DNA of 64,000 bases. It comes from Balneola sp. GTDB lineage: Bacteria > Bacteroidota > Rhodothermia > Balneolales > Balneolaceae. Shown in pieces: positions 16,579 through 24,250 of the stretch (positions within the stretch are counted from its first letter, which is position 1; every line of letters starts with the position of its first letter). The stretch covers positions 678,632-742,631 of the forward strand of contig NZMW01000004.1 of assembly GCA_002694685.1 (NCBI GenBank), written 5' to 3'. The notes under the pieces were generated by a model. The model was not told the DNA's origin, ran no database searches, and saw only the letters and a program-made list of their open reading frames with translations. A program made the translations under genes and the position numbers.

Positions 16579-18705
16579 ATGAAAGTATATAATCCTACCC
16601 GAATTCGTAATGTTGTTCTGTTGGGGCATTCAGGCTCCGGAAAAACAACGTTAGCCGAAACGATGCTTTTCGAAGCCGGAGCAATTAACCGAAGAGGTTC
16701 AGTCGGAGAGAAGAATACCGTCTCTGACTATCATTCGCTGGAGAAGGAAAAAGAGAAATCAATTCACTCTTCCTTTTTAAACCTGGACTGGCGCGGCCAT
16801 AAAATTAATCTGATCGATACTCCTGGAACTTCCGATTACATAGGAGAAGTAGCTGGCCCATTACGTATAGCAGACACTGCAATTTTTGTACTAAATGCCG
16901 AGCAGGGAGTTGAAACAGCCACGGATTCACTTTGGAAAAATGTACAAAAGTATAACGTACCCTCCATGTTTGTGGTGAATAAGCTCGATACTGATCAATC
17001 TGATTTCTGGAAAACGGTTGAGGAAGCCAAAGAGCATTTTGGGCGCCAAGTTACGGTCGTTCAGTTCCCATTTAGTGAGGGACCGGATTTTCATGCCATT
17101 ATTGACGTGCTAAGAATGACGATGTATGAGTTTCCGAAAGAAGGAGGGAAACCGGATAAATTGCCGATTCCTGATTCTCAGAAAGCTAGAGCCCAGCAGC
17201 TTCATCAAGAGTTGGTAGAAACCATTGCCGAGAACGATGAGACTTTAATGGACATCTATTTTGAGCAAGGCGAACTTGATGAAGAGCAGATGCAGCAAGG
17301 ACTTCATATCTCGTTAGTAAACGGACAGATTTTCCCACTGTTTGTGAGCTGTGCTTCCAAAAACATGGGAACGGGTCGTGTTATGGGATTTCTGGATGAT
17401 GTGGCACCCAACCCATTGCAAGGAAACCCTCCTAAAACCGAAGATGGTGAAGTGTTTGAATTGAATCCTGACGGAAAACCGGTCATGTTTCTATTTAAGA
17501 CACATTCCGAATCGCATGTGGGAGATTTGATCTATTTCAAAACCTATGGCGGTGTTATTCGCCCGGGAATGGATTTGGTGAACAGCAGTAATTCGTCTTC
17601 AGTAAGGCTTGGCAGTTTGTTTTTAACGGAAGGCCACAAAAGGATTGAAATCAATGAAATTCAAACCGGAGATATTGGAGCCGTTGTAAAACTGAAGGAT
17701 GGAGAAGTAAATGATACCCTTCATGAAAAAGGTCATGAAGTAAAACTTCAGGGTATTGAATTCCCACCAACAACTATCAGAACCGCTGTAAAATTGGTAA
17801 AAGAAGGTGATGAAGATAAACTGGGACATGCACTACATCAGATTCACCGGGAAGATCCTTCGGTGCTAATTGAACATAGTCAGGAATTAAGGCAGGTGAT
17901 TATTCACGGACAAGGTGAAGAACATTTAGCTGTGATCGAAGATCAGCTTAGAAATCGTTTTAAGCTGGATATTGAATTTATCACCCCAAAAATCCCATAT
18001 CGGGAGACGATCACTAAAGGAGTTAAAGCACAGTATAAGCACAAAAAGCAATCTGGAGGAGCCGGACAGTTTGCAGAGGTTGAACTCCTTATTGAGCCAT
18101 ATACCGAGGGGATGTCAACACCGGATGACCTCAAAGTTCGGGATGTTCAAGAGCATGATTTAAGCTGGGGCGGCAAGCTGGTTTTTCAAAACTGCATTGT
18201 TGGTGGAGTCATTGATAACCGATTTATGCCCGCAATCTTAAAAGGAGTGATGGAGAAAATGGAGAATGGCCCCATGAGCGGTTGCCGAGCCCGTGATATT
18301 CGGGTGTCTGTTTTTGATGGTTCCATGCATTCCGTTGATTCAAACGAAGCTGCTTTCAAAACGGCTGGCTTAATGGCTTTTCGGGATGGATTTATGCGAG
18401 CCAATCCCCAGCTGATGGAGCCGGTGTATGAAATTGAAGTATCAGTTCCTTCTGATTTTATGGGAGATGTTATGAGTGACCTCAGCACACGCCGTGGACA
18501 AATTCAGGGCATGGCTGGCGAAGGTTCAATTCAGAAAATAAAGGCTCATGTTCCTCTGGAGGAATTGGATCATTATTCAACTAAGCTTAAATCTATGACT
18601 CAGGGCAGTGCGACTTATACCCGAGAGTTTTCGCATTATGCGCAGGTACCGAGGGACGTGCAGGATCGGGTTATTAAGAATAATTTGCAGGTAGAGGAGG
18701 CGTAG
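16579..18705 (+). CDS. EF-G-like translational GTPase (FusA2/EF-G-2 type)
   Basis: A 708-residue EF-G paralogue with all five domains. G1 is GHSGSGKTTL (16-25), G3 is DTPG (80-83) and G4 is NKLD (134-137); domain IV-V end with SATYTREFSHYAQVP. Residue 84 is Thr instead of the catalytic His of DTPGH, giving DTPGTSDYIGE; Mycobacterium FusA2 and Thermus EF-G-2 also deviate here, so this is the secondary EF-G class and not the housekeeping factor. I chose ATG 16579 over the in-frame 16534 because GGAGG lies 7 bp upstream. Monocistronic. Its exact job (ribosome recycling, stress or regulation) is unknown. Confidence 0.88.
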   Translation: MKVYNPTRIRNVVLLGHSGSGKTTLAETMLFEAGAINRRGSVGEKNTVSDYHSLEKEKEKSIHSSFLNLDWRGHKINLIDTPGTSDYIGEVAGPLRIADTAIFVLNAEQGVETATDSLWKNVQKYNVPSMFVVNKLDTDQSDFWKTVEEAKEHFGRQVTVVQFPFSEGPDFHAIIDVLRMTMYEFPKEGGKPDKLPIPDSQKARAQQLHQELVETIAENDETLMDIYFEQGELDEEQMQQGLHISLVNGQIFPLFVSCASKNMGTGRVMGFLDDVAPNPLQGNPPKTEDGEVFELNPDGKPVMFLFKTHSESHVGDLIYFKTYGGVIRPGMDLVNSSNSSSVRLGSLFLTEGHKRIEINEIQTGDIGAVVKLKDGEVNDTLHEKGHEVKLQGIEFPPTTIRTAVKLVKEGDEDKLGHALHQIHREDPSVLIEHSQELRQVIIHGQGEEHLAVIEDQLRNRFKLDIEFITPKIPYRETITKGVKAQYKHKKQSGGAGQFAEVELLIEPYTEGMSTPDDLKVRDVQEHDLSWGGKLVFQNCIVGGVIDNRFMPAILKGVMEKMENGPMSGCRARDIRVSVFDGSMHSVDSNEAAFKTAGLMAFRDGFMRANPQLMEPVYEIEVSVPSDFMGDVMSDLSTRRGQIQGMAGEGSIQKIKAHVPLEELDHYSTKLKSMTQGSATYTREFSHYAQVPRDVQDRVIKNNLQVEEA

Positions 18706-18754
18706 GGAATAGCGAATACTGAATATTGAACAAGGAACATTGAATGCTGAAGTT

Positions 18755-20176
18755 TTATTCAGTTTCAGCAAGGGTGTTTAGGTAGTCGAGGAATCGTCTT
18801 GGAAGTTCGAAGGGGCGTTCTTTAGGAACGGGCGGGAAGCGGGGAGTTACTTCTTCTGTTGGGCGTTCCGGCCTGAGTTCAGGATTCCATGCAAAGCCAT
18901 CTAATTCACGATCAGCAAGTCCTGCAAATTCTTCGAAGAAATAGCCGTCGTTTTTACCGGCTGTAACCCGGGTTAGATCACCATTCTTGAAATACATGGT
19001 AGTGGTTGGTGAGGAATACTCCACTGCTCCATCAGGATTTCCTTGTTCATTTTTTGTGTGATACAAAACCTGACTATTGGGATAGATTTTAATGCGGGAT
19101 AAATTTCCGTCTGTAAAATCGGCTATTAAAGTATCACCCTTAATTTGATGAAGCCTGCCGGTGCTGCTGTCTTCCTGAACAGCAATGGTTTTATAATATG
19201 AACGGAGTTGCTGTACTTCGTTGCTGTCCATTTCAACAGAAATATAGGGTCCGGTAAGCTGAATATTTTCGTGCCAGGCAATAGGGTTTGAAATAAGTTC
19301 AAAGATCTCTGTGGAAGAATCGTAAAGCAGGGTGTCAGAATTGGATGAAAACTTAGGAGACCAAACCTTTACGTTCTTGAAACCTCGAATTAGTGAGGTA
19401 GAATCCTGTTCTAAAAGCAACAGCTGAGTTGCGTTGATATGGGTTGTATCAGACGTGTCAGCACTGACTCGACTGAGGTATGCATTCCCATCTACGAAGC
19501 GCCTTCCTGTGGAGTCTGCCTCCAGATAATCCCCGGTGAGTGTACCGTTATTGGTGCTATCCACAACAAAAATGTTATCGTACAGCTGCAGATATTCCGT
19601 CCTTCGATTAATGAAAAGGCTATCTCCCTCGGCATATTGAGCAGAATCAGAAAGCTGCACGTTGCCTTTGAAAATAGCGCTGTCTTGGTTTTGGAAGTAG
19701 GTTCCACGCTGAGCAATCAAGGTTCCGTTTTGATCTTCCAAACGAATGCCGTTTTCAAAATAAGCGACTTTAGTAAAGAAGTTGTAGTCTACTTTTTTAC
19801 CAAAAAGGGTAGTGCTGTCTTGTTGAATTATTACCCGCCCTCTAAGTAAACTGAGATCCCGGTTGTTGTAATAATAAAGGGTATCACTCCAGATAGTTTC
19901 CTGAGGCGTTTCAATTTGAATGTTCCCAAAAGCCCGAATTTCACTGCGGTTGATAAATCGCCAGGCACTGTCGCAAACCATTTCAATATTTCCCGTTGTG
20001 AGGCGAGCGTTATACAGCTTTTGAATCTGCTCGCCATCAACGGTGGCGCCAATAGCGCGGCTGAATGATTCAATATTTACCACACTTTGAGCCATCAAAC
20101 CGGTAGATAAAACCAGCACGAAAAAAAGCCCGGTTAATAACTTAGATAATACTTTTAGGTGAAGTGATATGGTCAT
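18755..20176 (-). CDS. Long OstA/LptA-like LPS-transport protein
   Basis: A periplasmic protein of about 473 residues with a signal peptide ending GLMAQ. It is built from repeated OstA-type beta strands (NIEMVCDSAWRF, GNIQIETPQETIWSDTLYYY, GRVIIQQDSTTLFGKKVDY, GNVQLSDSAQYAEGDSLF), the jelly-roll fold that binds lipid A between inner and outer membrane. It is more than twice the length of proteobacterial LptA and ends in a Pro-rich tail (PERPTEEVTPRFPPVPKERP). ATG 20176 is preferred to an upstream in-frame start that would overlap lptC and bury the signal peptide. It lies 37 bp downstream of lptC, so both act in LPS export. Confidence 0.8.
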   Translation of the reverse strand: MTISLHLKVLSKLLTGLFFVLVLSTGLMAQSVVNIESFSRAIGATVDGEQIQKLYNARLTTGNIEMVCDSAWRFINRSEIRAFGNIQIETPQETIWSDTLYYYNNRDLSLLRGRVIIQQDSTTLFGKKVDYNFFTKVAYFENGIRLEDQNGTLIAQRGTYFQNQDSAIFKGNVQLSDSAQYAEGDSLFINRRTEYLQLYDNIFVVDSTNNGTLTGDYLEADSTGRRFVDGNAYLSRVSADTSDTTHINATQLLLLEQDSTSLIRGFKNVKVWSPKFSSNSDTLLYDSSTEIFELISNPIAWHENIQLTGPYISVEMDSNEVQQLRSYYKTIAVQEDSSTGRLHQIKGDTLIADFTDGNLSRIKIYPNSQVLYHTKNEQGNPDGAVEYSSPTTTMYFKNGDLTRVTAGKNDGYFFEEFAGLADRELDGFAWNPELRPERPTEEVTPRFPPVPKERPFELPRRFLDYLNTLAETE

Positions 20177-20213
20177 GCCATGAATATACAACTGCAATCT
20201 TTTAGAATTAAGC

Positions 20214-20768
20214 TTATTCAATGACTGCCCTTCCGCCGCCTTCATTCAGCGTGTAGTTGTTAAGGTCTGAGTCTCCAAAAAAGCCTTGGGCAGCAATACT
20301 GTCGGGCGGAGAAATGAATATGACAAACTCAGGAGTGCTTACCCGATCTCGCTGGCGCTCCCACTTCAGGTAATCAGATTGAAGTTTCTTGCCACCCGGA
20401 GCGTCAACTCGAACATTACCGAAAAGCTCAAATTCAGAATCCTGAGGTTTATGGACGGCGCTGTCTGCGTTTACAAAAGTATCGGGTTTTCCCTCTTCGT
20501 CAAAAATCTCGATATAAACGGGGCCGCTTATCTTGGTTAAATTTCGAGATTCGTCTTTAATTGAGGCAGCATAACTCCCGGAAAGTTTGAGTTTTAGCTT
20601 TCCGTTTTCAAGCACTTCCATATCAATTCCCCAGCTTTCAGTAGTTGTGAAAAGAGAATCGCTTAGTGCTTCCTGTACCTGTTTGTTCTCAAACTCAGTA
20701 AGTTCTCCACAGCTTGTCGTCAGAGGGAGCAAAAATATGGGCAGTAAGAAAAGGTGGATGTTTTTCAT
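20214..20768 (-). CDS. lptC: LPS export ABC transporter periplasmic protein LptC
   Basis: A 184-residue LptC-family protein. It has a hydrophobic N-terminus with a lipobox-like LTTSC (C20), so it may be lipid-anchored instead of TM-anchored as in E. coli. The mature region is the OstA-like fold: WGIDMEVLENGKLKLKLSGSYA, then SAVHKPQDSEFELFGNVRVDAPGG and LKWERQRDRVSTPEFV, the last typical of LptC. It receives LPS from LptBFG and passes it to the OstA-like protein encoded just downstream. The transcript may start at upp, 93 bp upstream on the same strand. Confidence 0.85.
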   Translation of the reverse strand: MKNIHLFLLPIFLLPLTTSCGELTEFENKQVQEALSDSLFTTTESWGIDMEVLENGKLKLKLSGSYAASIKDESRNLTKISGPVYIEIFDEEGKPDTFVNADSAVHKPQDSEFELFGNVRVDAPGGKKLQSDYLKWERQRDRVSTPEFVIFISPPDSIAAQGFFGDSDLNNYTLNEGGGRAVIE

Positions 20769-20788
20769 GATTAGATCATAGCGAAATG

Positions 20789-20849
20789 GCTTTCAGCTGT
20801 CAGTAATCAGCCATCAGGTGTCTCTTACTAACAGCTGAAGTCTGAAAGC
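20789..20849. repeat. Word-built inverted repeat between upp and lptC
   Basis: GCTTTCAG (20789-20796) pairs with CTGAAAGC (20842-20849), and CAGCTGT (20794-20800) pairs with ACAGCTG (20831-20837). The arms reuse the words TTTCAG, CAGCTG and TCAG, as in the other intergenic repeats here. It lies in the transcribed spacer between two same-strand genes. Confidence 0.65.
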
Positions 20850-20861
20850 TAACGGCTTAAA

Positions 20862-21488
20862 TTATAACGTACCGAAATATCGGTCACCAGCATCACCTAA
20901 ACCAGGCACAATGAAAGCATTCTCATTTAATTTCTCATCAATTGATGCGGTGATAATCGGGACATCGGGGTGATCTTTCTGGAGCCGTTCAATTCCTTCA
21001 GGAGCAGAGATAAGGGAAACGAATTTAATATTATCTGCTCCATTTTCTTTTAGGAATTTGATAGCATGAGAACCACTGCCTCCGGTAGCTAACATCGGGT
21101 CTACAACTAATGTGTAGGCTCCCTTCAAGCCGCCGGGAAAGTTATGATAGTAGTTGACGGGTTCATGAGTTTGTTCATCACGATAAACACCAATATGCCC
21201 AACTTTTGCATCCGGCATAAAACTGATGATCCCATCAACTAAACTAAGCCCAGCTCTCAAAATGGGAATTACAAAAACTTCAGATGATGGTTCATAACCT
21301 GTTGTGGTCTGAATGGGCGTTTCTACATCATAAGTTTTCATAGGCAAATCAGTAAGTGCCTGATAAGCCAAAATAGTACCGATGGTGCTCATGGCCCTGC
21401 GAAAAGGCGCGGTCTCAGTTTTTTTATTCCGGAGAATACTGAGATAGCGCTTAACGACAGGATGGTCTATTTCTGTGACGTTTTCCAT
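20862..21488 (-). CDS. upp: Uracil phosphoribosyltransferase
   Basis: Salvages uracil with PRPP to UMP in the cytoplasm. Read from ATG 21488 it has 208 residues, the standard length. The PRPP loop is DPMLATGG (130-137); IPILRAGLSLVDG and the C-terminal GDAGDRYFGT, which contacts uracil, are intact. A TTG frame starts at 21515 inside the symporter gene, but the ATG gives the normal N-terminus (ENVTEIDHPVVKRYLSILR). It begins 8 bp after the symporter stop, so the two are probably co-transcribed. Confidence 0.95.
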   Translation of the reverse strand: MENVTEIDHPVVKRYLSILRNKKTETAPFRRAMSTIGTILAYQALTDLPMKTYDVETPIQTTTGYEPSSEVFVIPILRAGLSLVDGIISFMPDAKVGHIGVYRDEQTHEPVNYYHNFPGGLKGAYTLVVDPMLATGGSGSHAIKFLKENGADNIKFVSLISAPEGIERLQKDHPDVPIITASIDEKLNENAFIVPGLGDAGDRYFGTL

Positions 21489-21495
21489 AGGTGAA

Positions 21496-23139
21496 TTATG
21501 ATTCTTTCGCTTCAAATTCTTCCATTTTAGTGAAATACTTTTTGCTGGCTACAGCTACAGAACCTGAAAGGGCAAACAAGGCAATGATATTCGGGAAGGT
21601 CATCAAACCAAGCGCGATATCACCGATAGCCCAAACGGTTGCAAGTGGGAAGATGGCCCCAATAAAATGCATCACCAGGTATACTATTTTGTAGTATATG
21701 ATCGACTTATCGCCGGCCAGATACTGAATGGAACGGTCTCCATAGTAACTCCAACTAATAGCGGTTGAGATACCAAACAGGAGCACACAAATAGTAACAA
21801 TCATTTGGCCGCCGGGGAATAGAGAAGAGAGTCCTTTCTCGAAAGCGAGCGAAGTAAGAGGAGCCCCATTCTCAGCGATACTGGTATATAAAACTTCTAC
21901 TTCATTTCCACTGGCAGAAATAATCACCGCTGATCCACTGGAAACATCAATGGATCCTGTGAATGGAGTAGTGCGTTCTTCATCAGCATAAAACATTCCG
22001 GTTGGAGCATCATTTCGTTCTACATAACCATCGGTGGCTTCACCGTTCACAATAGAAAGCATGGTGTCGCCGTCCTCGTCAAATACATAGGTATTTTCTA
22101 CGGTAACCGGATCAAACTGTACATCGTGGCGCTCTTGCCATACGTTTGTACTAACAATCACCAAACCGGTCATTGTACAAATCAGGATGGTATCAATGAA
22201 TGGTTCTAACAGAGCAACCACACCTTCACGAACCGGTTCTTCTGTTTTCGCAGCACCGTGAGCGATAGGGGCAGAACCCTGACCAGCTTCATTCGAAAAT
22301 AAACCTCGTTTAATTCCCCAAACCAATGTGGTTAAAAATCCACCGGAAACAATTCCGAAAAGTCCGGCTTCAGGAGTAAAAGCAGTAACAAAAATAGTTT
22401 TAAAAGCAGGAATTACGTCACTGGCATTTAATAGTAAAATGGTGAGTGCACCTAACACATAAATCAGAGCCATGATGGGCATCAGTCGTGCAGTTACCTG
22501 GCCAATACGCTTAATCCCACCTACAATAACAATACCAACTACGGAAGCAGTGAAGATCCCTGTAATCCAGGCAGGTACTAAAAATGTTGAGTACATGGTG
22601 TCAGCAACGGTATTGGCTTGTACGGCATTACCGGTAAGAAATGAACAGATTACCGCCATCGCTGCAAAAAAGATTGCAAGCCACTTCCAGTTTTCACCTA
22701 AGCCTTTTTCGATATAATACATCGGTCCACCAGATACAGAACCGTCGGCATTTTGCACACGGTGTTTTACAGCCAGTGTACACTCAGCGTATTTGATTGC
22801 CATTCCAAAGAAAGCAGTAACCCACATCCAGAAAAGGGCTCCGGGACCTCCATAATGGATGGCTATAGCAACACCGGCAATATTACCAATACCTACGGTT
22901 GCAGAGAGAGCTGTAGTTAAGGCCTGAAAGTGGTTGACATCACCGGTATCATCGGGATTATCGTAAACTCCCATAACAGATTTTATACCGTGAGCAAATC
23001 GTCGAATCTGTACAAACCCGAGTCGGAGCGTAATGAAGATTCCAAATCCCAAAAGCACAACAACCATGAAGGGAAACTTTTCGGGGGTTGACCAAACGAG
23101 GTTGTTCAACCAGTTTACAGCTTGTTCAAATACTTCCAT
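21496..23139 (-). CDS. AGCS-family sodium:amino acid symporter with a periplasmic-type insertion
   Basis: An inner-membrane carrier that imports alanine, glycine or a related amino acid with Na+. Hallmarks are TLRLGFVQIRRF near the N-terminus, ALSATVGIGNIAGV, GGPMYYIEKGL, GLFSNEAGQGSAP (about 280-291) and WSYYGDRS (about 463-470). The protein is 547 residues where the family is usually about 450-490. The extra length is one hydrophilic block at about residues 335-424 (QFDPVTVEN, DEDGDTMLSIVNG, DVSSGSAVII) inserted between CTMTGLVIV and the conserved APLTSLAFEKGL. The rest of the fold is intact, so transport is probably unchanged; the insert may be an extra small beta domain outside the membrane. 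Confidence 0.92.
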   Translation of the reverse strand: MEVFEQAVNWLNNLVWSTPEKFPFMVVVLLGFGIFITLRLGFVQIRRFAHGIKSVMGVYDNPDDTGDVNHFQALTTALSATVGIGNIAGVAIAIHYGGPGALFWMWVTAFFGMAIKYAECTLAVKHRVQNADGSVSGGPMYYIEKGLGENWKWLAIFFAAMAVICSFLTGNAVQANTVADTMYSTFLVPAWITGIFTASVVGIVIVGGIKRIGQVTARLMPIMALIYVLGALTILLLNASDVIPAFKTIFVTAFTPEAGLFGIVSGGFLTTLVWGIKRGLFSNEAGQGSAPIAHGAAKTEEPVREGVVALLEPFIDTILICTMTGLVIVSTNVWQERHDVQFDPVTVENTYVFDEDGDTMLSIVNGEATDGYVERNDAPTGMFYADEERTTPFTGSIDVSSGSAVIISASGNEVEVLYTSIAENGAPLTSLAFEKGLSSLFPGGQMIVTICVLLFGISTAISWSYYGDRSIQYLAGDKSIIYYKIVYLVMHFIGAIFPLATVWAIGDIALGLMTFPNIIALFALSGSVAVASKKYFTKMEEFEAKES

Positions 23140-23533
23140 GAATAAATTATTAATAGGTTAAGAAATTTTAAGAGGCAGGCAGAAAGTAAAAAACATTTCG
23201 GAATATTAAAGGAATACCTTGTTAAATAGATAAATCCTTGTGTGATTATACTTCAGAGTTCCAAGTAATTGAGCAATGAATGAAGTTTTGACAAGATGGA
23301 TTTCAAGTGAAGCAATAAGGTTCTTCACGTTTGGCATTTAGAATAAGTAATTTACTTTACGATTAGCTTCCCCTTGATTACAGAAGTTGTTTTCAATAAA
23401 AAATGAAAACTTTTGAAAAAATTATATGAATTTCTAAAAATCCGTGCTTGGGAGTGAACGATTTTTAAGTAGCTTTGTTTTCATTGTAGTATTTCGAAAA
23501 CCGTATATTAATTAATAATCAATCTTTTAAATC
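23140..23533. other. 394-bp AT-rich intergenic region with divergent promoters
   Basis: No coding frame of note, no RNA gene that I can recognise and no strong hairpin. It separates the divergent symporter and HU genes; a plausible HU promoter is at 23448-23477 and the symporter promoter should lie near 23150-23250. Confidence 0.6.
23448..23477 (+). promoter_or_regulatory. Bacteroidota-type promoter for the HU gene
   Basis: TTG (23448-23450), 19 bp, then TAGCTTTG (23470-23477) fits the Bacteroidota sigma-A pattern TTTG/TTG - N19 - TAnnTTTG. It lies 56 bp upstream of the HU start, leaving a short AT-rich leader. Confidence 0.55.
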
Positions 23534-23827
23534 ATGACTAAAGCAGACATAGTAGATGTAATTTCTTCATCTGTAGGTTTGACCAAAGTAGAAACTGAAG
23601 CCGTAGTTAATGGTTTCATGGAAACCGTTATTGATGCGATGAAGCGGGGAGAAAATATTGAACTTCGTGGCTTTGGAAGTTTTAAGGTTGTTAAACGTGC
23701 GCAGCGTGTGGCAAGAAACCCTAAAACAAATGAAGAAGTTATTGTCCCTGAACAATTCGCTCCGGTTTTAAAAATGTCTAAAGATTTTAAAGAAGCTGTG
23801 AACGAAGCACAGATGGTTGAAAAATGA
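23534..23827 (+). CDS. HU/IHF-family DNA-binding protein
   Basis: A 97-residue nucleoid protein that bends DNA as a dimer. N-terminal helices MTKADIVDVISSSVGLTK are followed by the saddle sequence GENIELRGFGSFKV and the DNA arm RVARNPKTNEEVIVPEQFAPVLKMSK, where NP is the intercalating proline pair of the family. The length and arm are closer to IHF-like HU proteins than to the shortest HU. No Shine-Dalgarno precedes the ATG. The next small gene starts 81 bp downstream and probably shares the transcript. Confidence 0.93.
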   Translation: MTKADIVDVISSSVGLTKVETEAVVNGFMETVIDAMKRGENIELRGFGSFKVVKRAQRVARNPKTNEEVIVPEQFAPVLKMSKDFKEAVNEAQMVEK

Positions 23828-23908
23828 ATTTAGAAAACCGATAAATCTTCTTATTTTAGCTGTGTTCGAACAACAGTAATTCTATTAATAAATTTTAGGT
23901 GAGTATTT

Positions 23909-24001
23909 ATGCCAAGCGGTAAGAAAAGAAAGCGCGCAAAAATAGCAAAGCATAAGCGTAAAAAACGTCTGAGAAAAAACAGACACAAGAAGAAAAAGTA
24001 A
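23909..24001 (+). CDS. Tiny basic ribosomal-type protein (AURKAIP1/COX24 domain, bS22-like)
   Basis: A 30-residue protein, MPSGKKRKRAKIAKHKRKK followed by RLRKNRHKKKK, with about two thirds Lys/Arg. It matches the short AURKAIP1/COX24-domain proteins of Bacteroidota; relatives (mS38 in mitochondria, bS22 in mycobacteria) bind the small ribosomal subunit near the decoding site. The ATG is preceded by AGGTGAG with a 5-bp gap, one of the best ribosome-binding sites in the window, and the frame is closed by a strong terminator 7 bp later. It is below the usual length limit of gene finders. Ribosomal role is by family. Confidence 0.85.
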   Translation: MPSGKKRKRAKIAKHKRKKRLRKNRHKKKK

Positions 24002-24008
24002 GATATTC

Positions 24009-24047
24009 AAAAGCCCCGCACTTCAACTTAAGTGCGGGGCTTTTTTT
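24009..24047 (+). terminator. Strong rho-independent terminator
   Basis: A 15-bp perfect stem (AAAAGCCCCGCACTT / AAGTGCGGGGCTTTT) with a 6-nt loop and a run of seven T residues. It ends the HU - small ribosomal protein transcript. Confidence 0.95.
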
Positions 24048-24250
24048 ATTTGTAGAATTTGACGCTGCCCCTCAATAGTTAAATTCTTCTAATGTTTTTA
24101 CCAAAAGGCGATTCTTAATCAGAATTGCCTTTTTTTAGTTTGGTTATAAAATGACAACAGTATGTTAACAAAGATTGATCGTGCTGATTATCATATTAAA
24201 GGACTGACTATTCAAGGTTAAAACCTGAATCAATTTACAAGGTATCATTT

